From contig NTMA01000004.1 in NCBI GenBank assembly GCA_002917075.1, positions 682,001 through 746,000 on the forward strand: 64,000 nucleotides of DNA, read 5' to 3'. Below the pieces are notes generated by a model, which saw only the letters and a program-made list of their open reading frames with translations, had not been told where the DNA came from and did not search any database. This DNA is from Hawksworthiomyces lignivorus (taxonomy: Eukaryota; Ascomycota; Sordariomycetes; Ophiostomatales; Ophiostomataceae). The position numbers and the translations under genes are program-made. Positions 20,985-32,839 of the stretch are shown here, one piece after another (positions within the stretch are counted from its first letter, which is position 1; every line of letters starts with the position of its first letter).

Positions 20985-21470
20985 GTAAGTTAACATTCTC
21001 AATTCTCCTTTCCCTCCTTTTTTCTCTCCCCTCACCATAATGTTCATCATCTTCATGAAACTAAAACTCAGCTTCTATTTTTACGCAAAGTTTTGTATTC
21101 GACGCATACTTTGATCTCGAGGCTTCTTGCCTGTTACACTGCCTACTGTGTGTTCCACCTTTGCCTCCCTCGCGGCTAGCAAATTCCTTTTTCATCAGAT
21201 TTCCCATCATCACTTGCATCTTGTTTCTCTTTCTGCACACAGCAACGCACATGTTTTTGTGCTCTTGTGCCCCTGTTGTTTTTCATTGCCTTCCTCGTGT
21301 TATCATTTATCGTATAACCTGCCTTACCGGATGAGACTTCTAACCAAGCCCTGATTTAAATTTTAGTATCTCAGTAATTGTTTCGCTGCTGCCAGTCAAT
21401 CGTCGTTCTCATACTGCGGCCTCCTTCTCAAAAGCACGCTTCTTCCCACTACGGTTTCCGCGACACACAG
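20985..21470 (+). other. Possible leader intron of SCP160
   Basis: A consensus GTAAGT donor lies about 500 bp before the SCP160 ATG. A CTAAC branch-like site lies near 21334 and a pyrimidine-rich stretch ending in CAG at 21470, 17 bp before the ATG. Together they could form a 486-nt 5' UTR intron. No coding frame tests this, so it rests on signal strength alone. Confidence 0.3.
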
Positions 21471-21487
21471 CAATTGGTTAACGAATA

Positions 21488-24400
21488 ATGGCCTCCGGTT
21501 CGTCTGCTGATGCCACCTTGGGCAACGAGTCTTCCGCTGCCCAGAGGCTGAAGGAAAGGCACAGCCATCAAGCGACGGTCGAAGAAGTACGAGACGAAGA
21601 AGACCTGAGGCATGAAGCTGCCATCGCTGCTGAGGCGAGCTCTGATGCTGCCTCTGGCGCTACTGCCAGTAATGCACCTGTTCCCTCCTGGGCAGCTACT
21701 CCATCTGCCAAGGCGGTGGGCAAGCAGAAGGCAGCCGAGCCCGCGCAGTCTGCCAAGCTCGACACCCAGTCCCACGAGCTCTTCCCTGAGCTTGGTGCGC
21801 CTAAGAAGGCGGCAGCCAATGTTGCACCGATATGGAGTGCGAAGAGCGGCGGTGCGACTAACGGACAGGGAACAAAGAGCCCTTCTGTTCATGCAGCCAA
21901 TGGCACACCCCCTGTGACCTCTCCGTCTAACGGCCCGCCGTCCCTGACCATCCCCGGCCGTAATGTGTCCACCGTCTCGCTTGAAGACCATCAGATCCTG
22001 CCTCGCACCGCATTAAAGCGACCAATTCCTGATATTATCAAAGATATCAATCGCAAATCTCGTGCTAATATCAGCATGATGCCTCCTACCGGTGGCAGAA
22101 GACAGTTCGCTGCTACTGGCCCTCCAGAAGTTGCCCAGCAGGCGTTGCGGGACCTAGTCCAACAAATTGGTGCCAAAGTGAGATTCTTGCGAGCATGCTC
22201 TCTTTTTCACCTGCCCTTTCTGAACTGCAAACCTTTTTGAAATCTGATTGTGAACCTAACACACCGATTTAGGTGACTGTCAGTGTGCCCATCCCGCAGT
22301 CTGTGAGGCCTCACATTATTGGCAAGCAGGGATCTACGATCAAGTCTCTCCAGGAGAAGACTGGCGCCAGAATCCAACTGCCTAAGGCTGAGGATGTTGC
22401 CGCCCTCGATGATGATGATGACGCTTCAATTGACGTGACGGTAGAGGGCAATGCTCTTTCGGCACGTGCTGCGCAAGATGCCATCTTAAAAATTGTCGGC
22501 GAACGTTCCGCCAATGTCAATACTCGTCTCCGCGGCATTCCGGCAGAGTTTTACCCGTTCATTGCAGATCCAAGAAACGGGTTGCTTGCTAACCTGGAAA
22601 ACAATGGCGTCCAAGTCCGCGTGCCTCCTCTGCAGCCATGGTCGGCGCAGCCACCTTCACTTCCCGCTGGCAGCGGCCGGCCCGTTTTCACTCCGGGCAC
22701 GTCTGATAATCACATCCAGCTCGCTGGTGAGCGCAGCGCCGTCCAGAATGCACGTGCCGAGATCGAGAAGCTTGCTGCTGAACTCCACGAGCGACTCCAT
22801 ATCCAGCAGACATCTATTCCGAAAGGTCGACAGCAATTTATTATTGGTAGCCATGGCACGCCTATGGAAGATTTCTTCAATGAGACTGGATGCGCAATTG
22901 TCCTGCCCCAGGACGACGAGGACGATGTCGTATCTATCATTGGTGCAGCTGACCAAGTCGAGGCGGGCCTTGAGCGGGCGATCGAACTGGCTATGGGCAT
23001 GCAGTGCTCCAATTACGATATTTCACGTTTCCATCGCCAAGTTCCTGGTAGCGCTGCCGCTCATGCCCGGAATGTGACCCGTTACCTGCGCGAACGGAAA
23101 GAGATTGAGCGATTGGAAAAAGAGTACCAAGCGCATATCAACACTCCTTTCACAAGCGAAGGTGCATTGCCTTGGGAATTGTATTCGCGTGATGGCAAGA
23201 ATGCAATCCGGGCTCAGACGGAGATCAAAAATATTGTCTCTGGTCATCCTCCAGCTCGCATAGCCAGCGTGTCTGTAGACCCCTTCTTCCACCAATTCCT
23301 GCGAAATGACATCCAGCCGAGACTGCAGCAAGAACACGGTGTTTATCTAGTTGTTCCCGACGCCTCAGAACCAGGTGCGCCTGTTCTCCTGGTGTATGAG
23401 GGCCCATCTTCTAAAGACCCTATTTCGCCTTACGCTGTACCTCAAACCGCACCCCGCCCAGAGGATATTGCGAACTTTCAGCAGGGTATTCGAGACGCCC
23501 AGAAGCACATCATGGACCTAATTGGAGCGCAAGAAGGCATTCAGACAATTACAGTAGAAGTTCCCTTGAAGTACCATGATCGTCTGAAAAGATACATTAA
23601 GAAAGAACAGGAGGCGCGCCCACCAAATCAACCCCCGGTTCGAGTGTCTAGCCTTGGTACATCGGTGACTCTTCGTGGGCCTAAGACCCCTGTTGAGGAT
23701 CTTGCTGCAAAAGTGAATGCTTTTGTAGAGCAGGAGAAGGAGGACGAAAAGGAGCGTGGCTTCACGCTATCCTTCGATTTTCCAAAGGCCTATGCTAATC
23801 ACCTTATTGGCAAAGGTGGCAGTAACATTCGGGAATTGCGAGACAAGTTTGATGTGGAGATTCAAGTCCAAGACGGCAAAGTTGAGCTGAAGGGGCCGAA
23901 GGCGAAGGCTGAGGCTGCCAAAGCTCATATCAGCTCCGTGGCTCGCCACTTGGCTGATGAAACAACTCACATTCTCAAGATTGAACCCAAGTTCCACCGT
24001 GAACTCATTGGTGCACAAGGCAGCACGATCAACCGCCTGCAGACGCGCTATAAGGTTTTGATTTTCTTCCCAAGAGTCGCTAAAGCGGTCCGCGATGACG
24101 AGTCCGTCACCGATGTTGCTAGCGAAGCCGGCAAGCCCCGCCGGCAGCAGGCGCCCGATGAAGTGATAATTCGTGGCCCTAAAAAAGGAGCCGACGAGGC
24201 ACGTGAAGAGATCATGAAACTATACCTCTACTTAAAGGAAACATCTTTTTCTGCCACGATTGAGGTTCAGCAGAAACAGGTGCCTTATTTGATTGGCCAA
24301 GGAGGATCGGCAATGGAAGCTATTCGCCAGCAGACCGGGGCGAAAATTGACGTTCCAAACAGTCGAGGCGATCCCGAATCAAAAGTTGAGATCCAGCTCA

Positions 24401-25563
24401 AGGGCACCAAAGAACAAGTCGCTACCGCGAAGAAGATTCTGGAGGAGAAAAAGGCTGTCTTTGATGACACCATCGTCAAAACTATTGATGTGGACAAGAA
24501 ATACCATAAGGCCCTAATTGGTCCGGGAGGTTCGTTATTATACTCTATTCGTGAGATTTGACTGGCTGCTCCTGCTAACAGTATTGATTATGTAGGGTCC
24601 AACATCAAGGAGCTTGTCGTTAAAGCAGGTGGCTCTGATGATCGCAGAGAACTGTCTCGGGCCATTCAATTTCCCAGCCAAGACAGCGACGAGAGCACGA
24701 TTAAGGTTGAGGGTCGACGATCGTTTGTGGACCAAATAATCCAACAGATTGAAGAATTTGTCAGCCAGCGCGCAAATCAAGTCATCGAGACTGTCGATGT
24801 CCCCCAAGACAAACACAAGGCTCTGATTGGACGTGGCGGTGAAACGAGGCGCCAGATAGAATCTCAGTTCAGCGTCGTCATTGATATTCCTAGACAGGGC
24901 GACAGTCGAACGGGTATCAAGATTACAGGCCTGCCGTCTAATGTTGAGAAAGCGAAGGAACATATTCAATCTTTGATTAAAGAGCGACACTCTATGACGG
25001 TTCAAGTCCCTCGTCGCTTGCATCACTCAATTTCGAACGGCGGTCAGTTTTTCCGTCGTTTGCGGAACGATCTCCAAGTAACCGTGGACCACAACGGCCA
25101 TGCCGTGCCTCCACGTCCCACAGCGTCCTCTAGCACAGCCACAAACGGCAACGGCTCGCTTCCCCTTATCACAGATGATGAAGATGCAACTGCCGGTGCA
25201 CACTCTTGGCGGGTTGTCGAAGTTGCGTCCAGCGAGACCGGTGATATTCCTTGGGTGCTTCAAGGCTCTCCAGAAAATGTTGAGAAGGCTAAAAAGTCTC
25301 TGGAGAAGGCTATAGAGCAGGCAAGCCAGAGCAACGTCACGGGCTATCTGGTTCTGCCAGACCCAAAGGTCTTCCGCCACATAGTCGGTCATGCAGGCAA
25401 GAAAATCGACGCGATTCGCAAAGAAAGCGGCTGCCGCATCTTCGTGCCCCAAGGCAAGACCGGCCAAGAGGCGATCGAAGTTGTGGGGTCGAAGGATGGT
25501 GTGGAGACAGCTAGGGAATTGATTCTTGCCGCTGTCAAAGAAGGTGTTCAAAGACGGGAGTAG
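21488..25563 (+). CDS. SCP160: SCP160/vigilin-type multi-KH RNA-binding protein, 1304 aa, three exons
   Basis: Scp160/vigilin binds mRNA through many KH domains and sits on ER-bound polysomes. Exons are 21488-22177, 22273-24529 and 24596-25563. Intron 1 (95 nt) is phase 0 with a GTGAGA donor. Intron 2 (66 nt) is phase 1 with a GTTCGT donor and a CCTGCTAAC branch, and it falls inside a KH loop so that GPG|GSNIKELV is restored on splicing. Residues 1-170 are Ala/Ser-rich and disordered, with ELFPELG near 98. KH loops are visible as IIGKQGSTIKSLQ (near 245), IIGSHGTPMEDF (near 421), LIGKGGSNIRELR (near 741), LIGAQGSTINRLQ (near 808), LIGQGGSAMEAIR (near 903), LIGPGGSNIKELV (near 977), LIGRGGETRRQIE (near 1059) and IVGHAGKKIDAIR (near 1245). 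Degenerate KH units lie between them. The length matches yeast Scp160 (1222 aa). The gene is preceded by a long CT-rich leader, common for translation-related fungal genes. Confidence 0.95.
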
Positions 25564-26101
25564 TAGTTCATATTTGATACTGCCCACGGTGGTTATTTAA
25601 TAGCCGAGTTCGCATTCTCGACTTGCGATGAGTCGGCTATAGAGGAAAAGCGACAGTTTCCAGAGTGAAGTATGTTCGGCTAGCTAGCAGAAGAAGGCAA
25701 AACCCATATATTACATACTGTTGGAATGGACGGGAAGAAAAGGTACGAAATTTGGAAAAGACGACAAAAGGCAAGAGAAAATTGAAAAGAAGTGAATTAT
25801 AATAGTATACCAAGCATATCTCCATAGCTCTAATCAATACAACTAAGCCGTTAAGGTGGACGTGGGGCTGCTCTGCGTGCATGCACTGCTCTGCATTGAT
25901 ATATTGTATTTTTGGAATACGACATTTTGAGTTTCGTATTATTAGTCTTTCTAGATATGAGAGTATGCTGCAGTGTCGCTCGACGCAAGTATACACGCAA
26001 TTCTAAAATACATCGAAAACTCAGCTCATAGTTACGGATATCTGTTGCCTTCTACGCTGCCATTTGGATTACCTTTGGCGTTGATCATAACGGCCTGAGA
26101 T
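25564..26101. other. Convergent 3' gap between SCP160 and the ataxin-10 gene
   Basis: A 538-bp AT-rich gap that should contain both 3' UTRs. Small frames here have no recognisable product. Nothing further was seen. Confidence 0.4.
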
Positions 26102-29100
26102 TTACCGTACCAAATGGGCTAGTTCCGAATTTTTGGCTAGATCCTCCGTCAGATATAATAGCGCTTGCTCAACTAGACGGTATTGGTCCTCTAACGAAGT
26201 AGCAGCTGCAGCAGCCGAGGATGGGCCCGAACCCGGCCCAGAAACACCGCCAGCTGGTACCGGAGCCGTCAGGCCGCTAAATAGACTACCTAGCGGATCG
26301 GCCAGCATGCTGCTTGTGAGGTTGCTGCCCTGTTCGACCACAGCATCTGGCGCGCCGCTCACTGGTCTGGTTAGACGGTCTCGGCACCGCTCTAAGAACT
26401 TTTGGCTTTTGAGAAAGTTCCTAAACGTGTTGATTAGTACAAAATGAGTCACGAGTAAGTGTAAAGGAAAATGGAACGACGGCAAGGAAAAGTGGGTTGT
26501 ACTTACATCAAAGTGTCATCTGGTAAGGGGGGCATCTCTCCCCGTTCGATAGATAATGCCATACGAGCTGTGTGATCAGAGAGCGAAATAATTTCGCTTA
26601 AAAGAGCCTCGCACCGGGCGCGGCGAGCGGCGAGGGCCTCAGCCGTCTTTGCTGACATGGGTTGCTGGCTCTGTTGACCTTGCTGTGCTAGCGGATGAGA
26701 GCTAGACAGTGATGCAAGTGCTGTATTGCCTTGCATTGGAAGGTGGTGGTGGTGCAGAGGGTGGCCCGCAGGTAACGGAGGGAGCTGCGGTAAATGGGCA
26801 GCCAGGGATGCCAACGAAGGAGTAGCAGGTGGCGGTGGCGGCGGGCCATACACACGAGGAGCCGGAGGCTGTGGTTGATGTTGCGGCTGTTGCTGCTGTT
26901 GGGATGGTGGATCTTGACGCTGGGATGATGGTGATGGTTGCTGCTGTTGCTGAGCTTGCTGCTGCGCTACTTGGGCCTCTTGGGCCTCTTGCAGCTTCTG
27001 GCGCTGCTGCCTCTGCTGCCGCTTCTGGCGTTGCTTCCGCTGCCGCGCAGTGCCCAGTGGAGGATTTGGCGGGGTTGCCAGCGGCGAAGGCACGATGGGG
27101 GTCATAGGAGTCTGGGGAGGTGCGGTCTGCACTTGTGTTGTTGCCGAGGCTGGAGTCGGCGCTGCTTTGGCAGACGTAAGGCCAGCGTCTATTGCTCTAC
27201 CGCTGTTATTCCCCCCTCCTCTTGAAACGTTTGCCGTTGTTGACTCTGCGGGAACTAGAGGGGGTGGTGGCGGTGGCGGCGGGGGTCCGATTGCAGCGGG
27301 CTCTATTGCTTTTAATCTCGCCTCCGCCCCTACCTGTGTCTCCGCTTTGACTTGAACTTTCACCTCGCCTTCAACACCGTCCACCCGAAGTCTTGTAATA
27401 GTGCTATTCCTCTGTGGATTCCCTGACGTCGTGTTGGTACCAGGTTGCGCAGGAGCTGTCTTCACAAGTTCGCGCACGAACAAGTTGGCTTCGTCGCAAC
27501 CGTCCATCAAATATTTGAGGCACAACTGGACTCGCTCACGAGCAAAACGATTGTGGTCATCGTACACGCAGGCATTAAGCAGAGGTACCATGCCCTTCTC
27601 CTTCATAATCAGGTTTTGGACGGCAACATTGCCAGGGCTTTTCTTGCCTGGGGGTGGTTGTAGCAAATTGGCCAGGATAGTCAAGGTCTGGGTTTTGATA
27701 CCTGCCCATGGGAACCTGTGGGCGGGTTCCTGTGGAATGGGTGGAGGAGGAGGAGGCGGTGGAGGCGGTGGAGGAAGATGTTGCTGCCCGTTTGCCTGTT
27801 GTGCAGAACGTGATGCAGACGCTGATCTGCTACTTGCTGCTGCTGCGCCTGTGGCAGCTGCAGATCGCTGCGGTGCTTCAACAAGAGGTTTTTTCGCAAC
27901 GGCATCCTCTAGGCCCTTGAGAAGCGAGATGATTTCAAAAGCGGCATCCCATTCAACCATCCTAGTGCGAATTTCCTCGATCTCCGAGACAGTTGTGAGA
28001 AACTCCAACACCTGGCTCAAGCCGTCACGAGCACGCTCCATATCCCAGTTTTCAACAGGGAATTCGCCAGGATCGGTGACACCACGCCGAATTTCGCCTT
28101 GCAGCGTCATGAATGCCATGCACTCTGGAACCACACGGCACCTCACACTATTGAATAAATAATGTACCAGCTTGATGTCCTTATCATCGACGCTAGGCTT
28201 AGACGCTCCGGTCGTGTTCAAGTAACGCTTGCGAAGCATATACGTGATAAGCCGAAGCATGACAGCTTGAGCAGGGGAGACAACATCTTTGGGAATGCGA
28301 AGCTCCTGCCAAGCGTACGGAAGTAGAGCCGCGTCATGAATAGCCTCAAGAATTTGAGAGGTGATTTCCCAGATAAGCGAGCTCTCTTCCTGGTCCCAGA
28401 CGGCTATAAAGACTAATATTTCGCGCAGCAGGCTCCGGCCGCTTTCTGAAGCTAGTAGAATCTTGCAGCGTGCCTGCTGCAGACTCTCGCCCTGTGGTGT
28501 TAAGCCACTGCCCATCGTGTCGAGAACACACGACTTCACAATCATATGCAGTGCTTCGATCTGCTTCGGATCAAGGATATTCGGGATTTCCGTGAGGAGG
28601 CCAAGTACGGGCCCCTCGGTGTAAGAGTCGTTGTCGTCCAGGTCGTCTTCGTCTTCTTCATCATCCTCGTCATCCTCGTCCTCATCATCTTCCCCGAGAT
28701 CAATATAGCGCCTATCACGAAGGCTATGCTCGTCACGATCGATGTCCTCTTCACTTTCTTCATCATTTTCATCGTCTTCATAATCATCACCCAGATCCAC
28801 CACAGCGCCATCCTCGCCATCTGCTTCAACTTCGTGCTCTTCAAAGTCTTCAACCTCGTCATCGTCATCATCTACTTCGTCTTCATCGTGCTTGTGCGCA
28901 AGCGCGTGGTCATAAAAGTATTCTCCGTTTAGTGACATGCTGAACCCTTGTGCGGCGTTTTCATCACGAAGGCGCCAACCGGGATTGAAGCGTTCTTCGA
29001 TGATCTCGGCAAAGTATACCTGCCGACGACGGCCATATTCCTTATCAGGCATTTCAAGTTTCCAGCTATCGAGGTTAGGATCACGGACGCGTTCCCACCA

Positions 29101-30285
29101 CACATCAACCTCGTGAGAGACGTGACCAAATGCTTCATCCTCGGCAAATTTGGCCAAGTCAGGCACCTCCTCTGGTTCAAGAAGCTGGCCCGGAATCCAG
29201 AGACGAGCAAGTGACGAATTCAGAGAGGGAATACCAGGAGCTTTGCTCCGATGAGTGTTTGCATACTCGACAAGGCGGCGCTTTGCTTCGTCGCAGATCG
29301 TAGCATTCCGCTCGAGCCAGTGCTTCATTTCGATCTTAGCTATGTCTGGCCGAAAGCCAGTGCCGTCACCTGCGAGGCTATCCAAATCGTCTGGCATGGA
29401 TTCATCTTCAAAGAGCACATAGAACCAGAATGTCATCTTGTTTCTATCATTCTTCGCCGTCCAGTTGTGCACCTGCTGAAGAGACGTGACTAGCAGCTTT
29501 TTGACTGGGTTCTGTTAGAAAAGTATAAGAGAAAAAGATCACAGCTCAACGGTGAACTTACATAAATCATGAATTTCATTGAGTTTGGCACGGCTGGAAT
29601 CGTCCAAGACCTCGCCGTTATAGCCCTTGCTGGCTAAGTTGACACATAGGACGATAATCTGGAAAACAACCGCGTCAAAGCTGACAGCGGCGCAAATGTC
29701 TTGAGGAACCTCAGGTTCGGCACAGACGAGCATGTTGCGTGCAATGTGCATCAATTTGTTAAGAATCTGCAGGTCGTCCTTGAGGCCCGCGTGGTTCTTG
29801 ACGATGAGATCTGTGCTGTCTTGGTGCACGTGAGCATGTGAGTGGTTGTGGACGTGATTGTGAACATGGTTGTGCTCGTGGCTATGACTACTATTGCTAT
29901 TGTTCATCCCGTTGGAACTGCCGTCTGCAGCACTGGATCCATTGTGCCTATCTAGCAGCGATGAATCTGCCATATTGCCCATAGACCGTGCTGTTAGATT
30001 GTCAATGGCATTGTTAAAGATACGGGTCAGATAGACCCAGATCTCCACGTTGCGGGCCAGCGCTTCTCGAACATCTTTGCGGGCATGAGTCTTTTCGAGT
30101 GTGCGCGCAACCATGCCAGCTACTTTGGCTTGGGTCTGGGGGCCCGGAATGGACGGGAGATTGCTGAAGTGCCCATCGAGACAGATGAGGGCGGATGTGA
30201 AGCAGACCTCTTCGATAGACTGCTTGGAAGACGGCGCACTGATGCGGTCAACGGGTGGGATGCTCCCAATTGCCATGGGAGACAT
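26102..30285 (-). CDS. CTR86: Ataxin-10-domain protein, CTR86 type, 1346 aa, three exons
   Basis: Similar to the fungal proteins annotated as copper transport protein 86, homologous to ataxin-10; the molecular role is poorly defined. Exons are 30285-29562, 29504-26507 and 26420-26102. Intron 1 (57 nt, phase 1) has GTAAGT, CTAAC and an AG acceptor just 12 nt past the branch, giving IHDLFKKLLVTSLQQ. Intron 2 (86 nt) has GTAAGT and CTAAT, giving DDTLMNFLKSQKFLERC. The chain is helical and repeat-like at 1-125 and about 245-840. It is interrupted by a strictly alternating His tract at 134-154 and by an Asp/Glu-rich segment at about 450-530. The ataxin-10 C-terminal armadillo domain lies at about 845-925: FPWAGIKTQTLTILANLL, then VPLLNACVYDDHNRFARERV and CLKYLMDGCDEANLFVRELV. 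Past it is a long Pro/Gln-rich tail with collagen-like and poly-Pro runs, then a final helical segment. The GTG six bases upstream of the ATG is not needed as a start. Confidence 0.88.
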
Positions 30286-31199
30286 AGTCACATGTATATA
30301 TCAGTCTCTGCTAGCGCTATCGTTGGAGTACTGGGCTTAGATAGAGTGGTGGCCAGCTTGAAGAGACGGTGAGAGGTGATTTCGCTCGGTAGACCGGAAG
30401 AAAGCCAGACTTCAGTGCTTTAGAGTTGCGAGGTGCTGCTTATCCTGATATCTGCTTGGAAATAGCTGGCACGGAACACGGACATAGATTGTGCGGCGGT
30501 CGTGTAAGACGGGAAGCCGTTAAAGTTTGTCTAAGAAACGGTAACATTCGCAGAAATGGAGAACTATGATAAATGTTCGCGAGACGTTGAAAAAATTATA
30601 GGTGGATTTGAAATTCAAGAATGAAAGTCTTCTGTGATTGGCTGGTAGAGGTGCCGAAGCTTCCTTCTATAATGACCGCTATAAATCGTTGCTACTTTCC
30701 CTCTAAAGAAAGAAAAAATTAGCAGAGGCTGCTGCAAACTTCGCCACAGCCCAGTAGAGATGATCCAACCAGGGCACGTGCAATTAAGTGGACGGATACC
30801 TAAGATACATATTTACAGCTCGCACCCCTCAATTGTCATAAGCCTACAAATGAGACTTTCAGGGCCAAGCATAGCGAAGTCGAAAATTCGCAATCGCGGG
30901 GTACTTGACGTTTTGTAATACTGACCAACACCAGATAAGCCGCGTCTTTGTAGATATTATGGTAGCGTCCTTTTTTTTTTCTCTCCTGGGGTACCCTCTT
31001 CTTTTAAGTATTTGCGCGATGGCTACTCCCGTCCACCGTCTTCTTCCCCCTTGACGGTAAGCTGCTCTTTTTCGTATCAGTTTCTGCGGTCTTCTTTTCA
31101 CCTTCCAGATCTCCTGCGTACCTATCTGCCGTCGAGACTCCCTCTCTCCATTTTTATATTTCAAATCTTCGCTAAGGCGTGGCTGCACAGCTTTCTATT
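30286..31199. promoter_or_regulatory. Divergent promoter region between the ataxin-10 gene and MEU1
   Basis: A 914-bp region driving both genes. It contains CACGTG at 30775-30780, 420 bp before the MEU1 ATG, and pyrimidine-rich DNA from about 30965 that probably marks the MEU1 leader. CACGTG is the Cbf1 core used at sulfur-amino-acid genes in yeast; here the link is only suggestive. Confidence 0.4.
30775..30780. promoter_or_regulatory. CACGTG upstream of MEU1
   Basis: A Cbf1-type core in the promoter of a methionine-salvage gene. A single copy of a six-base palindrome; about one per 4 kb arises by chance. Confidence 0.25.
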
Positions 31200-32245
31200 A
31201 TGGGTTCCATTCTCGCCGACCACTATGACCGTACTTCTCACTTGTTGCCTTCAGTTGGCCTTTGACTCCTTGTGACTCTTAACACGCCATTTTGGCTTTG
31301 GAATTGCTTTTCGAAAGCTAACACTGATCCTCTTTCTCAGGTCCGGTCCACATCGCTGTCATTGGCGGCACGGGCCTCAGCAAGATTGAGGGCTTCGAGC
31401 CCGTTGCTTCCCTCGACATCAACACGCCCTGGGGGAAACCGTCCGCCCCGATCCAGATCGTTGAGCACAACGGCGCCCCCTTCGCCTTCCTGGCCCGCCA
31501 TGGCTTGTACCACCAGTTTGCCCCCCACGAGGTCCCCAACCGCGCCAACATTGCGGCCCTGCGCCACATCGGTGTGCGCTGCGTGATCGCCTTCAGCGCC
31601 GTCGGCAGCCTGCAGGAGCACATCCGCCCCATGGACTTTGTGCTACCGGACCAGGTCATCGACCGCACCAAGGGTATCCGGCCCTTCACTTTCTTCGAGG
31701 GCGGACTCGTGGGCCATGTCGGCTTCGCCGACCCCTTTGACAGCGAGGTGGCCGCCGTCGTGCGCGACTGCGCTGCGGCAATGCGCGGCGATGGCGTCCG
31801 CTTGCACGGCGACGGCGTGCTGATCTGCATGGAGGGCCCGCAGTTCTCCACGCGTGCCGAGTCAAACCTGTACCGTAGTTGGGGCGGCTCCGTTATCAAC
31901 ATGTCTGCGCTGCCTGAGGCTAAGCTGGCGCGCGAGGCTGAGCTGGCGTATCAGATGATCTGCATGGCTACTGACTATGACTGCTGGCGCGTGGGCGGCG
32001 AGTCCGAGGACGTCGGCGTTAGCATGGTCCTCAAGTACATGGAAGCCAACAGTGCCAATGCTAAGCACTTGGTGGGCGCCGTGCTGGACCGCTTGGCCCT
32101 CGAGGAGCACAACAACGTAGTGCTGGGCAAGCACCTTGAGGGCTCGGCCGTACAGGCCGTGCAGTTTATGACCAAGCCTGCCGGACGGGACCCGGAAGCC
32201 CTCAAGCGGGTTGAGTACCTCTTCCCGGGCTTTCTTAGCCATTAG
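31200..32245 (+). CDS. MEU1: S-methyl-5'-thioadenosine phosphorylase, 311 aa, two exons
   Basis: Splits methylthioadenosine with phosphate into adenine and 5-methylthioribose-1-phosphate, the first step of methionine salvage after polyamine synthesis. Exons are 31200-31230 and 31341-32245, with a phase-1 join giving ADHYDRPVHIAVIGGTGLS. The first exon is only 31 nt. Family motifs, in order, are IGGTGLS (phosphate loop), FLARHGLYHQFAPHEVPNRA and FSAVGSLQEHIRPMDFVLPD. They continue with MEGPQFSTRAESNLY and INMSALPEAKLAREAELAYQ (substrate pocket and purine contacts), then MATDYDCW. The length is close to yeast Meu1 (337 aa) and typical of filamentous fungi. The protein should be cytosolic; no signal peptide is seen. 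The first exon is inferred from frame and the GT-AG pair (GTACTT donor, CTCAG acceptor), while the second is secure. Convergent with MED13. Confidence 0.95.
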
Positions 32246-32839
32246 AAGGATAGAGGGGGTAAAAGAATATAGCAGAAAGGAAGGGCAACAGAGTAAGGGC
32301 ATTAGCAGGTACACTCCAATCTTGCTTCCCTCTTTTGGTTTATTTCTCTTAAAGAGAATTAATATGATGAACGACTTATATAGAATACATTCAACATGGC
32401 AAAAAGGCTTGCGAAATTTATATTGAAAATAGAGTTGTGGAGACAAAAGCATCTCCGCCGTTGCGCCATTCTGAATGTGCCTGTATCCTGGTATCTTTCC
32501 AATAGTGTATTGAAAACAGTTGACTATTACCAAAATCTTTATACAACCGACCTCTAGCTCATGCAAAAGATGTTTTTCTGTCTCATGCCATTCAAATATG
32601 CAGATATGTCTTGAGAATGTGAGAATGATCCATGATTCCTTCCAGTTCCCCAACGCCATTAAAAAAGCCCTCAGTCAAAGAACCTTTATCCTCGCTTCTT
32701 ACTTATGCATCCCTTCCTCTACCTAAGTCTCAGGCTATGAATAGAAGACATGGATTATAAAAACACCAAAAATGAAAAGCGTGGCCCAAAATATAGGGGC
32801 ACATAGTATAAATATGACTGGAACTCTCAATTGCGCTGC
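32246..32839. other. Convergent 3' gap between MEU1 and MED13
   Basis: A 594-bp AT-rich gap. It should hold both 3' UTRs; open frames extending here from the minus strand are antisense shadows of MEU1. Nothing further was recognised. Confidence 0.4.

Larger units (their letters stand above)
17907..21487. other. Long intergenic stretch upstream of SCP160
   Basis: About 3.6 kb without a convincing gene. Open frames here are short and show no family features. It holds an AT-rich low-complexity block near 18.82-18.89 kb and a T-rich patch near 19.45 kb. From about 20.1 kb there is a long pyrimidine-rich stretch typical of fungal promoters and leaders. A GTAAGT at 20985-20990 and a CAG ending at 21470 could bound a leader intron of SCP160. 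No tRNA or 5S gene was recognised by eye. Confidence 0.5.

Noticed and set aside
31862..32659. A 265-codon frame antisense to MEU1
   Set aside because: Overlaps the well-supported MEU1 exon on the other strand; it is open because of the GC-rich codon pattern of MEU1.
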